Assembly (NCBI RefSeq): GCF_014805685.1
Contig: NC_060885.1
Coordinates: forward strand, 25,719,632 to 25,783,631
Direction: 5' to 3'
Length of the DNA: 64,000 nt
Source: Silurus meridionalis
Lineage: Eukaryota; Chordata; Actinopteri; Siluriformes; Siluridae
The position numbers were made by a program, and so were the translations under genes. Positions 31,795 through 42,965 of this stretch are shown here, one piece after another; the stretch's first letter is position 1, and every line of letters begins with the position of its first letter. The notes under the pieces were generated by a model. The model did no database searches and had not been told where the DNA came from. It saw only the letters and a list, made by a program, of their open reading frames with translations.

Positions 31795-32215
31795 TACCCA
31801 TGTCTTCTAATGCTTTCATTAACACTGCTAGCTGCTTTTTGTTGATCTAAACTAAAAGCAACTGTTCAACATCATCCAGAAAATGTGGCCTTTGCTGCAT
31901 TCAGATGCATAATTATTTTCTTCTTCTTCAGGATTGTCCAAATCGTTGATGGCGGACAATTTTACAATTGAGCAATGTCAGCAATACGTGGTCACAGTAA
32001 CACTTCAGTACAGTGAACTCTTGTTTACAATACGGTAGCTAGACAAAGACTGAGACCGAATTCTTGCCTGTTGTCGCTAACTTAGGAAGCGTGCGCAAAG
32101 AACCAACGTACCATCGCGATGTTCATATAAAGCTTCATACATATAACGAGACAAAATATCATGAATATTTTTGTTCATATAAAAAAACATAAGTACACCA
32201 GGGCGTTCATAAACC
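31330..32215 (-). mobile_element. Tigger/pogo-like DNA transposon fragment
   Basis: Minus-strand frames encode part of a CENP-B/Tigger-type transposase. Upstream (about 31800-31880) is D-V-E-Q-L-L-L-V with a stop, typical of the CENP-B DNA-binding domain end. The edges are uncertain, and no terminal repeat pair was identified. It abuts the LTR at 31239. Confidence 0.75.
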
Positions 32216-33540
32216 AAAGTTTAAGCTGTACATTTTTTTTTATTATACATTTTAATTGAGGTAATGTTTTGTTCTTAACATGCCATATTTTTTTCATTAT
32301 TATTATGTTGGTGGAATCTGTTCTTGTCCAGAGACCTGATGGGGAGGTGTAATAAATTAATACAACCAAACTAAGACTTTGGTGGATGAAATAATGAGGA
32401 AAATGGTGAACATCCAGGCAGCTGACATAACAAAAAAAAAGATTTTCAGTAATCTAAAAAATTATCAACTAATCATCAACTATTGAATAAATAGGATCTC
32501 TAAATGTAGAACTATCATTTCTTATTTAGGAACCTGGGCTAAAGAGGAATTTTTAAACAGTACATCACCACCAAGGCTGGTTAAATAAAAAATATGTCAG
32601 AGGAATTGTGGTTTTGTTCCCTTACCTCAATTACCCCTTCTCAAATAATTGGTACGTATTTTGCTAATGGCCACACACCCATTATACAGGTGGTTTCTTT
32701 TGCTTTTGAAATGCAAGGTTTTTTCTTTCTGTTGTTTTGTCTTTCTAAGGAACTGTGATGCTGAGACTAGCACGGATTACTTGGCCTAGTAATCAAAACT
32801 AAAACTATACAGCAAAAAAACAACAGCTAAAAAAACATTACTTGGCAAAAAAACAACGAGCATCAGTTGGAGGTACATAATGAAATTCAGAAATCTTATA
32901 CATTTTTCATTTTTTGCTCATTGTGCCTTCTTTCACAGCAGTTTTGTTGCTACTGGGGTGCCTTAACTTTGACATTTTTATTTGTACAAAGATGATTTTT
33001 TTGTTTTGTAAGTATTAATTGCATATATAGTTCTTTGAACATAGTAGAAGCTCATAAAATGCTTTATTCATCAGGACAAGAATTTGCTGAGGTAATGTCT
33101 GGTGGACCAACTGTAAGATGGGATTCAAGTTTACTGTGGAGACTGTCTTAAGTAAGATGCAAGGAAGCAATTTCATTCTTTAACCAGACAGTCAAAAAGA
33201 AGATGAAAATGACATTTGACTATAGCTGATATAACATGATGTAGAAAAACTCCTGCTAGCAGCTGAATCTAATTACTATAAAGAGGTTGTTACTTTTGGT
33301 AAGATGTTTAAGTTTAATTTAATACTTTGATAATTTAGTAATGTTTGTTTAATATTTTAAGGAACATTAAGGGTTTATTTAGTCAACATACATTTAAAAA
33401 ACATTATTTACTAAAACTGAACTTTAATTATGATGAAGTTTGCTAAACTCTCTTCCATATTACTACTGTTGCATCCGATCCCACCTTCTGCCCAATGCCA
33501 AAAGAGACTAGGAAAAGTGTCTTGTGTTCAAGACTTTTTT
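32216..33540. other. AT-rich intron, nothing recognised
   Basis: No coding frame or terminal repeat that I can support. The 5' terminus of the hAT element at 33549 should lie here but was not found. Confidence 0.4.
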
Positions 33541-33548
33541 TTTTTTTA

Positions 33549-35360
33549 ATGGCAAAAAGGTTGGGTAAGAGAAAATTTATTCAGAATGCAGGGTATTTAA
33601 CCCGCAGTGGACACAGGATTATTTTTTTGTTCAATTCAAAGAAAAGGCTGTTTGTCTCGTCTGTCAAGAGACGGTGGCGGTATTCAAAGAATACAACCTG
33701 CGCCGACACTATGAATCCCATCACAAAGACAAGTATGCTAGCTCGCAAGGCCAAATGCGAGCAGAAAAAATCTCAAAGCTAAAAACTGGACTTTTAGCTC
33801 AGCAGACTACATTTGTACGCCAAACTCAGCTAAACCAAGCATCATTTCGGGCTAGCTTCCGTGTTGCTCAGCTGATAGCAAGCTGCGGTAAACCTTTCAC
33901 CGAAGGAGAGTTTGTCAAGAAATGTTTGAATGTTGTCGTGGAGGAGGTCTGTCCCGAGAAGAAAGATGTCTTTAATGCCGTGAGTCTGTCGGCAAGTACA
34001 ATTACCAGACGCGTTGAAGAAATTGGGGGTAATGTGTATGCCCAGCTGCAGCAGAAGACTAAAGATTTTGACTTTTTTTCATTAGCACTGGATGAGAGCA
34101 CAGACGTGCAGGACACCGCGGAGCTTCTTATTTTTATTCGTGGAGTTACCGCAAACTTTGAGATGTGTGAGGAGCTGGCAGCCCTACAAAGCCTGAAAGG
34201 CACTACGACTGGAAAGGATATTTTCGACAAAGTATGTCAAACCATGCAACAGTTGGATCTGGACTGGGCAAAGCTTGCCAGCATCACGACTGATGGAGCC
34301 CCTAGTATGGTGGGCGCGTCTCGGGGTTTAATAGGACGCATGAACCGGGAGATGGAAGAACGGGGTCTCACCGCCCCGCTACAAATACACTGCCTAATTC
34401 ACCAGCAAGCGCTGTGCTGCAAAGTGTTGAAGTGGGATTCTGTCATGAAGGTTGTGGTATCGTGCATAAACTTCATCAGAGCAAATGGACTTAAACACAG
34501 GCAGTTCCAACAATTCTTGTCTGAACTAGAGTCTGCATACGGAGATGTGCTGTACTACACAGAGATCCGATGGTTAAGCCGTGGCAAAGTTTTGAGGCGT
34601 TTTTATGAGCTGCTACCTGAAATTAACGCATTTCTTCAGTTAAAAGGCAAAACGGTCCCAGAGCTGATCGACCCAGCATGGAAATGGCACCTCGCATTTT
34701 TAACAGACGTGAAAGAAATGCTGAACGGCCTTAACTTGCAGCTACAAGGGAAGGGGAAACTCATTTGCGACATGTATTCCCACATAAAAGCATTTGAGGT
34801 GAAACTAGCGCTGGTTTTGGAACAAGTGAAAAAGCACAACTTCACCCATCTCCCTGCTACCCAAAGCTTTTCTGCAGAGAAGCCAGCTGTCGCGTTCCCA
34901 GGTGAAAAGTGTGTGGAAGCACTGGAAATACTGAAGGTGGAGTTTGGTGTACGATTCCGTGAACTACATGTTCATGCAAAAGAAATCCGTCTTTTTTAGA
35001 ACCCTTTTGTTGCCGACATCGATGAAGCCCAGCCTTCTTATCAGTTTGAGCTGGCCGAGTTACAGAACTGTGATGTTCTGAAAGACGCATTCAAGCCCAA
35101 CAGTCCCATTGACTTCTATGCCGCCCCTTCCAAATGACACCTACCCTAACATAAAAAAACACGCAATGAAGATGTCCACACTTTTTGGCAGCACGTATAT
35201 CTGCGAGCAAACCTTTTCACGCATGAAACTCCTGAAAACTCCAACGAGATCAAGATTGACAGATGAACATTTGCATCAGTGTTTGAGACTGGCTGTGACT
35301 AAAATGGAACTGGACATTCAACTTCTTACCAGCCAGATGCAGGCTCACAATTCACACTGA
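33549..35360 (+). pseudogene. hAT transposase (GTF2IRD2/ZBED-type), three lesions
   Basis: The ATG at 33549 reads MAKRLGKRK, then a 1-base shift is needed to enter the BED finger (W-T-Q-D-Y-F-F-V, C-L-V-C, R-R-H-Y-E-S-H-H). The frame from there is open through 34999, with LALDESTDVQDTAEL, T-T-D-G-A-P-S-M-V-G, HCLIHQQALCCK and R-W-L-S-R-G-K-V-L-R. A TAG at 34997 ends it. Coding-like sequence continues, shifts frame again near 35125, and finishes with the dimerisation domain (FGSTYICEQTFSRMK, then L-T-D-E-H-L) to 35360. The acidic catalytic residues of the first part look intact. Confidence 0.92.
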
Positions 35361-36033
35361 TGAACATACAGTACATAGGTAAGCTCACTTTTCTGACTTA
35401 AATTAGTCATTCTGAGTATGAACAAATATAATCATAATAAAATCTATTGGGATAAAATCCATCTCCACAACCATACTGGTATTGAAATGTATTGTGCTGT
35501 GTAGGTGCTGTATCACTTAGTTCGGTTTCTTAGCCTGCTTGCTTTGTGGTTTTCAGAGGAAGTTGATGAGAGAGCCTACAGTGGTGTCTACTGGGCTAGC
35601 CTATGGAACCTACAAAATTGGATTATAAGGAAAGAACACAAGAACTTTGAGAGACATTTGAGATTCTGCTCTGACAAGTGAAGTTGAACTTTTACCTAGG
35701 ATTGTTCACGGCACAGCATAACTTTCTTTCTGTGAAGAACCCAGAGAGGTTTATTTGATTTTATTAATTTCATAAATAGTGTTATTAGCCTATATATTTT
35801 CTGCGTTATTTTATTCTGTGAAGAACCCAGAGAGGGTTATTTGATCTCAGAAAGGGTTATTAATATTTGGATATGTGTGGTGCGCTGGAGTGTCAGCATG
35901 TTTTCTGGAAAACAATAAATGATTACATTTAGGGATCCCGCGATTATCACACTTTTTCTGTTAGAAACTGACCCTGGCCCCCATCAGAGAAGGAAAAGTT
36001 ATGTGGCCCTCACTGGAAAAAGTTTGGGGACCC
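33549..36033 (+). mobile_element. hAT transposon with nearly complete transposase
   Basis: It contains a BED finger, catalytic region and C-terminal dimerisation domain in order, then a 3' part ending AAGTTTGGGGACCCCTG at about 36033, a hAT-type terminus. The expected inverse (CAGGGGTCCCCAAACTT) was not found upstream, so the 5' end is lost or decayed and no 8-bp duplication can be shown. Confidence 0.88.
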
Positions 36034-36159
36034 CTGGTTTAGAGCATGACTGCTTTGTTTTTTCAAAGTTTTTCTGCCCTTGTGAAGTGTTTTGTTTGTC
36101 AAGCTGGTTTAAATGGTTCAAAAATGCTTCTTAGGCACTTTAGATAAGTTCATGGTTTT

Positions 36160-36776
36160 GTCATTGAAAGAATCTTTGTCTTTAATTGAGGCATGTTGTG
36201 GTTCTGCATTTGGTACTTTTTCAGGTTTTAGGAAACATCTGTACATGAAACATGCTGAGCAAAGTGAGCAGTATTTTGACAACATTGATAGCCAAGGCAG
36301 ATGGACAAAATATTTGACCAAACTGGCAGTGCTGGAGAGGTTGCTACAACTGTGTTGTACATCTGTGTTGTTCAGAAAAGTGCACTTCAAATGGTTTTTG
36401 AGATTCATAGTAAAGCCCAGTATGCAGCTTTGCTCTGTCTGTCTTCACAGAACACTACTACTAAAAGAAAATTCATTAAAAAACTTGAAAAATCCATTTG
36501 CTCTGTTAAATTTGCAGCCATATGGAAAAACTCTTTATGGAAAAAGACTGAAAAATGGGGAATATTAAACTAAGCGAAATAGTGCTTGGCACAAGATTTG
36601 GCAGCAGGAGAAATAAAATCACAGGAACATTTGATAAAGTGTTTGGAACTGTTAAATTTGCTTATGTTACCATTTTAGAAACACTAAAGGCAATTTTACA
36701 AAATCCACAACTTCCTGATTTGTTTAAACCCAAGCATGTTCCAGAGAAAGGCATTTATGTTGACTCTAACGGATGA
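36160..36776 (+). pseudogene. C2H2-finger-like multi-copy ORF remnant
   Basis: Frame 36113-36568 contains S-A-F-G-T-F-S-G-F-R-K-H-L-Y-M-K-H, which looks like a C2H2 finger that has lost one Cys pair. Frame 36555-36776 reads EIVLGTRFGSRRNKITGTFD and V-T-I-L-E-T-L-K-A-I-L-Q-N-P. I recall this second motif from repeated uncharacterised fish ORFs that carry N-terminal C2H2 fingers, but cannot give a function. At least two frameshifts. Probably a transposon-dispersed or retrocopied pseudogene. Confidence 0.5.
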
Positions 36777-36780
36777 GTGG

Positions 36781-37012
36781 AGCGACAATGGAGTTTTATT
36801 TAAAGAAACATCCAAAACGTCCAAACATCCAAAGCTGGTGTTGGATCTATGATGATCCCAAATGTTAAGCTATTTTATGAGTTGCTCAGTAGCTTTTGGT
36901 TCCACAATGTCAACTGACTGTATAAGACTGTAGAAAGGACATTACTCATGTTAGTTCTCATTCTTCGGTGTTTTGTATTGCTTTATGATTTATAATTACA
37001 CTCTTGATATCA
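36781..37012. other. intron, nothing recognised
   Basis: Continuation after the pseudogene; no further motif seen. Confidence 0.35.
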
Positions 37013-37185
37013 CCCAAATGAGGATGAGTTCCAATTTGAGTCTGGTTCCTCTCAATGTTTCTTCCTCATAACATCTAAGGGAGTTTTTCCTTGCCACAGT
37101 CACCTTAATTCTTAAATTCTGTAAACTGCTTTGAGACAATGTCCATTGTGAAAAGTGCTATAGAAATACACTTGACTTGACTTCT
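37013..37185 (+). mobile_element. L2-like LINE 3' tail
   Basis: Blocks ATCACCCAAATGAGGATGAG, GTCTGGTTCCTCTCAATGTT, GAGTTTTTCCTTGCCACAG and AAAAGTGCTATAGAAATA are typical of a fish LINE 3' end ending in TTGACTTGACTT units. The first part is repeated at 57040-57100. Confidence 0.75.
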
Positions 37186-37238
37186 CCTCTATGCATGAGC
37201 TTTCTTTTCTGGAGACTCTAAAAAGCAGAAAGAAGAAA

Positions 37239-37241
<3 letters not shown>

Positions 37242-37283
<42 letters not shown>
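37242..37283. repeat. (GA)n microsatellite
   Basis: About 20 GA units, followed by further GAGT and, at 37320-37352, TG units. Confidence 0.97.
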
Positions 37284-37284
<1 letters not shown>

Positions 37285-37704
37285 ATGTGAGTGAGTGAGA
37301 GAGAGAGAGTAAAATGCAAATGTGTGTGTGTGTGTGTCTGTGTGTGTGTGTTTTAAAGTCCTCCTGCTGGGAAATGGGAGGAGAATGTAATTAGTTTCCA
37401 GGCAAGGGCTTCTGGGAACTGCAGTCCGATAGGACACTGTCTGAATGGTCATGGCATACTCTGGTAGTGAGTGGGAAAAAACAACAGGAACCAGATATGT
37501 AACATTGTCTTAAGTAATGCAGCATATTTTAAATGTAAACCCTTATTTTATACAGAAAACTATGCCTTGCAAATTCGGCTATTTTATGATGATTTTCAGA
37601 CAGCTAATCCTTTGGTTCCAAAAAATCTATGTTCCACAAATTGAGTGCAATCTATTTTACATTAAGGCATTTCCCAACAGTTATTAAATGCTCATTGGTA
37701 AATA

Positions 37705-37765
37705 GTTAATTCAATTCATTCAATTCATTTTTATTTGTATAGTACTTTTAACAATGAACATTGTC
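37705..37765 (-). mobile_element. L2-like LINE 3' tail fragment
   Basis: The reverse complement reads CAATGTTCATTGTTAAAAGTACTATACAAATAAAA followed by ATTGAATG repeats, the same tail type as 37130-37185. About 60 bp. Confidence 0.6.
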
Positions 37766-38089
37766 TTATTCATTTATGCACCCTCTTTCATGAACAGGTT
37801 ATTACACGCAATGGTTTTAATTCTATACTTAAGCCTCTAGTGAATGCTTCGAAAGTGCTTGAGATTGAGGGGGATAAAATCCAGTATCTGGAAGTTGTGT
37901 TAGGTGTATTGTCTAAGTCACTGGGGATAATCGTGGCTTCAGTCATTTAGGGCTCGATATTGCTCTCTTCTTAAGAAATGTTCTTAGTACAACCTCAGGG
38001 TTATCTCCACAGAACACCAGAGATGCATGCTCTGCACTGTGAAACTTTACAGACTGATTCTACACTAAACTTATGTTTAAGGTGACAAA

Positions 38090-38310
38090 CAAAGGTGGCA
38101 AAAATACACACATCCTACACTTATGTAAAAGTACACATACTCAGGTTTTAAAATACTCTGGTAAAATTTTAAGTACTAACTATCTTTTTTTGGCAAGTTA
38201 AAATTAAGAAGTATGGGCTCTGAAATGTACTTGATACATGTAAAAAGTAAAGTAGTAGCCATTACTACTACCTGTTTTGATGTAATGCTGATAACTGGAC
38301 CTCACGTCAT
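38090..38310. repeat. interspersed repeat with TACTTAAGTA motifs (copy 2)
   Basis: Matches 18025-18172: AAAGGTGGCAAAA-TACACACATCCT, TTTTAAAATACTC and GTACTTGATACATG-like blocks. No coding sequence. Confidence 0.6.
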
Positions 38311-38311
38311 A

Positions 38312-39893
38312 CAACCCCTGGCAAAAAGTATGGAATCACCCCTCTCAGAAGATGTTCATTCAAATGTTTAATTGTGTAGAAAAAAAAATATGCCACAAAA
38401 CAATTTTCACTCAACAATCCAAACTTCTGGCTGTATAAAACACTTTAAAAAAAAAACAAAAAAAAGAAAGATAACTATAGTCAAATACAACTGTTTTTAC
38501 AGATCAAACAGAGGAAAAAAAATATGGAATCACACAAATCTGAGGAAACCTATATGGAATCACCAAATAAAAACACTACTAGTACTTTGTTGCACCCCCT
38601 CTGGCTATTATAACAGCTTGAATTCTCTGAGGCATGGATTTAACTAATGACAAACAGTATACTTCATCAATCTGTCTCCAGCTTTGTCTTATTGCAGTTT
38701 CCAGATCAGCCTTGCCGGTTGGAGGCATGTCGTGGACCATTTTCTTTAATTTCCACCACAGATTTTCAATTGGATTGAGGTCCGGACTATTTGCAGGCCA
38801 TGCCATTGACATTATATGTCTTTCCTGTAGGAATGTTTTCACAGATTTTGCCCTATGGCACGATGCATTATCATCCTGAAAAATAATGCTACAATCACCA
38901 AACATCTTTCAATTGATGGAATAAGAAAAGTGCCAAAATCTCAACATAAACTTGTGCATTTATAGAAGATGTAATGACTGTCATCTCTCCCATACCTTTA
39001 CCTGACATACAACCCCATATCATTAATGATTGTGGAAATTTGCATGTTTTCTTCAGGCAGTTGTCTTTATAAATTTCATTGGAACGGCACCAAACAAAAG
39101 TTCCAGCATCATCACCCTGCCCAATGCAGATTCGTGATTTATCACTGAATATAACTCTCATCCAGTCATCCACAGTCCAAGATTTTCTTTCTTTAGCCCA
39201 CTGAAACCTTGTTTTTTTTCTGTTTAGATGTTAATGATGGTTTTCGTTTGGCTTTTCTGTATGTAAATCCAATTTCTTTTAGGCGATTTCTTACAGTCCG
39301 GTCACAGACATTGACTCCACTTTCTGCCCATTTGTTCCTCTTTTTTTTTGTTGTGCATTTTCTGTTTTCAAGGCATATTGTTTTAAGTTTTCTGTCTTGG
39401 CGCTTTGATGTCTTTCTTGGTCTACCAGTACGCTTCCCTTTTACAACCTTTCCATTTAATATGTACTTGGTCCAGATTTCAGACTCAGCTGACTGGGAAC
39501 AACCAACATCTTTTGCAACATTCCATGAAGATTTACCTTCTTCGAGAAGTTTGATAATCCTCTCCCTTGTTTCAAGTGACATCTCTCGTGTTGGAGCCAT
39601 GAGTTATGTCAATCATCTTGGTTCAACACATTACTAACGTGTGCAAGCATTTTTTTTTAACTGCAGACTAATTAGCAGTTGTAATCAGATACAGTTGTTT
39701 GTTTTAGAAATGCAAAGTGCATGGTGATTCCATATAATTTTCCTCAGATTTGTGTGATTCCATATTTTTTTCCTCTGTCTGATCTGTAAAAACATTGTAA
39801 TTGACTATAGTTATCTTTTTTTGTTTGTTTTTTTAAGTGTTTTATACAGCCAGAAGTTTGGATTGTTGAGTGAAAATTGTCTTGTGGCATATA
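38312..39893 (-). mobile_element. Tc1-like transposon with long terminal inverted repeats
   Basis: The left terminus begins after TA with CAACCCCTGGCAAAAAGTAT. Inverted blocks of about 170-190 bp occur at 38383-38570 and 39726-39893 (for example CCAAACTTCTGGCTGTATAA and its inverse). The right end is cut off at about 39893 before the outermost 70 bp. The complete transposase region lies between them on the minus strand. Confidence 0.92.
38579..39600 (-). pseudogene. Tc1-like transposase in three frames
   Basis: The N-terminal frame 39193-39600 begins MAPTREMSLETRERIIKLLE, with a first helix-turn-helix, GRPRKTSKR and a second one (V-C-D-R-T-V-R-N-R-L-K-E-I-G). The middle frame 38895-39173 has V-I-F-S-D-K-S-R-I-C-I (first catalytic Asp). 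The C-terminal frame 38579-38905 has I-I-F-Q-D-D-N-A-S-C-H (second Asp) and P-D-L-N-P-I-E-N-L-W-W-K-L-K (Glu). Frameshifts near 39185 and between 38905 and 38960 separate them. One shift is a single missing base at about 38904 relative to the copy at 42.4 kb. Confidence 0.93.
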
Positions 39894-40177
39894 TGTTCTC
39901 AAATGAATACTTTTCAAGTTTTTAATACTCTAATCAACAGTGGCATGGGCAAATATGGATGCTTTATGCAAATCTATGTTAAGAAACCATACTCAACAAA
40001 GAGCATGAAGACTAAATATTCTTGTAAATGTTTAAAATTAATATGGTATTTTAAATGACATCAATCATCAGGACACCAAAAGGAAACTACATTATGTTTC
40101 AATGTGGACAGTTAATGAACTTATATCGGAAAAACTAAGTTTCATATGGATTACATAATCAGATAATATTATATATA

Positions 40178-40210
40178 CAGTGGGGGTCTAAATACTTTCC
40201 GTACCCACTG
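40178..40210. mobile_element. isolated Tc1 terminus
   Basis: CAGTGGGGGTCTAAATACTTTCCGTACCCACTG has the terminus of the Tc1 at 57721-59337 on its right side and CAGTGGG on the left. It is a solo end without interior. Confidence 0.55.
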
Positions 40211-40218
40211 TGTGTGTC

Positions 40219-40256
<38 letters not shown>
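40211..40256. repeat. (TG)n(TA)n microsatellite
   Basis: Interrupted TG units followed by about nine TA units. Confidence 0.95.
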
Positions 40257-40547
40257 GTATAGTTTCAATGTGAATTTGTTTATTTCGAGCTTTCTAGACA
40301 TATATTTATTATGTCTGTGAGGCAAGTATTCACTGATATTCAGGTTGTTTTATTTGTGTGTCTGTGAAGAGAGAGATGGCATTGTGCGCACCCTGTCTGT
40401 TTTATTCATTTTACAAAAGCACAACATTTTGTTGTTACTATAAGTGTATACAAATAATTGTAGACCCTGTACAATAAAAAAAAAAGACAGAGTAATTTAA
40501 GTTTGTTTCGGTGTTATAAGGAAAATGTCTCTATCTCATCCACATTA

Positions 40548-41215
40548 AGCATACTTCTTGAGGCCCTCTGCCTTGCTCATTGTTAGCTTTGTAAATTTGC
40601 CTACATCTGTGGTTGTCACAACCCTCCGTTTTGTATGACCCTTGGTTTCGTTTATCACGATTCCCTTTGCGTGTTTTGGATTTGTCTTGCCTCGCTGATT
40701 GCCTTTACTTATATCAAACCTTACGATGCTGTCTTGTGGATTAAACCATTGGTCCCCAAGCCCCTGCACTGACTGGCACCGGTCCGTAGGTCAATGTATT
40801 CATGTATTCTTTCACAGAAAGAATACATACATTTCATTACTTCTATTTTATTTATTATCTGATTCTGAACAATGTTTTATTTTGAAAAATTACCGGATTT
40901 TTTACTACCTTCTTAAAGGGGCTGCTCCGGCTGGTAACACATAATATATATCCGCTATATTGAAACCCCCAAGATAGCAAAATTACCAAAAAACAACACA
41001 GTGGATTCACGATTATTATTATATTTAGAAAATACCAACTTTTATGCCGGTCATATTATTTTATTTTGTTGCATTTATCCACCACACCTTAAAGGCCGGT
41101 CCGTAAAAATATTGTCTGACATTAATCTGGTCCGTGGCGCAAAAAAGTTTGGGAACTGCTGGATTAAACTCTATTCTAATCTGCCTGCATCCGAGTCATT
41201 GGCACAGTGGTGCCA
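40548..41215 (-). repeat. possible LTR-like sequence split by a hAT element
   Basis: 40548-40746 and 41162-41215 join across the hAT insertion into sequence with LTR-end character (GCCTGCATCCGAGTCATTGG, TGGTGCCAAGAGG). No ends were confirmed, so the class is a guess; orientation is uncertain. Confidence 0.3.
40747..41161. mobile_element. hAT non-autonomous element (family A, copy 2)
   Basis: 415 bp with ends CATTGGTCCCCAAGCCCC and AGTTTGGGAACTGCTG, flanked by a perfect 8-bp duplication GATTAAAC (40739-40746 and 41162-41169). The interior shares blocks with 13837-14355 (TATCTGATTCTGAACAATG, CACCTTAAAGGCCGGTCCGT). Confidence 0.92.
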
Positions 41216-42093
41216 AGAGGTAAATCTTGTTCTGCAGTACATTCAAATTGTTTGATAGAAGCGACGATTTACGTTTAAATGTCATCCAATCCTGGAGCTT
41301 GTTGTGCAACATGCCCCTATTATTTGGTGAGTTAGTGCACAGATGACAAACACTGGCATCTTTCGCTTTTACAGTTTATCATATACCAGTGACCATGACC
41401 AATTTTCTTAAACATTTAATACTTGAACATCACCAACTATTCAAAAGATTATTTTCTATAAAATGAATATTTTGCCTAAGCATCACATTTTGATACTTTA
41501 TCCACAGTGTATAAGAAAAATTGGAAGAATTCTGAACATTTATGCTTTATGAAGCTAAACACACATTTTATTAAAACAATTAAAACGTTTCAAAAACCTC
41601 ATCAAAACACTAGCCAAAAAGCACCAATGTTGTATTGCGATGTACTGTAAGTCTCTTCGACAGTACAGATTGTCTCTTGCCCCTGGAAAGATGAAAAAAA
41701 GGAGATTGCACCCAAACAAGGAGGGGTAATGCCATAAGTTGCTTATTTTTTTAAACACCATGGCACAGAGTATCACCCTGACTTTATTATATGTAAAGAA
41801 GTGTTTTGTAAGATCAGGACTATTTCTGTAAAAGAGGAGAATTTATTATATTTTTTGGTGACCATTACCATGCTTTTATATTCTGACTGCATCCAGACAA
41901 AGTTTGTAAGGTAGTGAATCTTAATTATTTCAAACCATTTGATTTTCAGATTAAATATGATACAATAGATTCTGGATTGCATGTAGTGCTGTATTGCTAT
42001 TTAAGGCAGATGTAATGATAAAATGATAGTAGATTTTCTCATGTATTTCTAATTGATGACCTATTGTTAAAAGTTTGTAATTAAAATACTGTG
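41216..42093. other. AT-rich intron, nothing recognised
   Basis: No transposase-like frame. Two modest minus-strand frames (41555-41776 and 41773-41982) have no motif that I know, and the composition is that of the intron. Confidence 0.4.
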
Positions 42094-42596
42094 TATGTAC
42101 ACCGATCAGCCATAACAATAAAAACACTACTAGTACTTTGTTGCACCCCCTCTGGCTATTATAACAGCTTGAATTCTCTGAGGCATGGATTTAACTAATG
42201 ACAAACAGTATACTTCATCAATCTGTCTCCAGCTTTGTCTTATTGCAGTTTCCAGATCAGCCTTGCCGGTTGGAGGCATGTCGTGGACCATTTTCTTTAA
42301 TTTCCACCACAGATTTTCAATTGGATTGAGGTCCGGACTATTTGCAGGCCATGCCATTGACATTATATGTCTTTCCTGTAGGAATGTTTTCACAGATTTT
42401 GCCCTATGGCACGATGCATTATCATCCTGAAAAATAATGCTACAATCACCAAACATCCTTTCAATTGATGGAATAAGAAAAGTGCCAAAATCTCAACATA
42501 AACTTGTGCATTTATAGAAGATGTAATGACTGTCATCTCTCCCATACCTTTACCTGACATACAACCCCATATCATTAATGATTGTGGAAATTTGCA
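42094..42596 (-). mobile_element. Tc1 fragment: duplicate of 38566-39044 behind a foreign terminus
   Basis: 42117-42596 (480 bp) matches 38566-39044 (479 bp) in the same orientation with a single 1-base difference. To its left, 42094-42116 is TATGTACACCGATCAGCCAT, a terminus that I recognise as a different fish Tc1 family. To its right is unrelated sequence. The piece encodes the C-terminal transposase part (D-D-N and P-I-E-N-L-W motifs). Confidence 0.92.
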
Positions 42597-42762
42597 AAAG
42601 TGGAAAGTTGTTTAGCCATCACAGTTTAGCCCTTTTCAAAACCTCTGGGATTCTTAAACTTGACAAATTTTTGGTTTGCATCTTTGTCACAATGCTCTGA
42701 GGCTATGCAGCTCACTTCTTTTCACCTACTGGCCAAAAATAACTGTACCATGCTAAATATAA

Positions 42763-42965
42763 ACTTTCTTTCAGCTTCTCCCATTAGGGGTCGCCACAGC
42801 GGATCATCCACATGTTTGATTTGGCACATGTTTTTACGCTGGATACCCTTCCTAACGCAACCCTCCCCTTTTATCCGGGCTTGGTACTGGCACTAAGGCT
42901 TGTGCAACCCTAATGGCTGGGGTTGGTTCCCTGACCGGGGATCGAACCTGGGCTGCAGCGTTGAG
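42763..42965 (+). mobile_element. SINE-like insertion with 22-bp target duplication
   Basis: 203 bp including AGCTTCTCCCATTAGGGGTC, CGCCACAGCGGATCATCC, CTTCCTAACGCAACCCTCC and ACCGGGGATCGAACCTGGGC. It is flanked by AACTGTACCATGCTAAATATAA (42741-42762) and the same 22 bp with one mismatch (42966-42987). The GGGGATCGAACC block resembles a B-box-like promoter of tRNA-derived elements, which favours a SINE copied by LINE machinery. A fragment of the family is at 1721-1761. Confidence 0.7.

Noticed and set aside
41555..41982. Two adjacent minus-strand ORFs in the 41.2-42.1 kb gap
   Set aside because: No known motif, intron-like composition, and no splice or start context supporting a gene.
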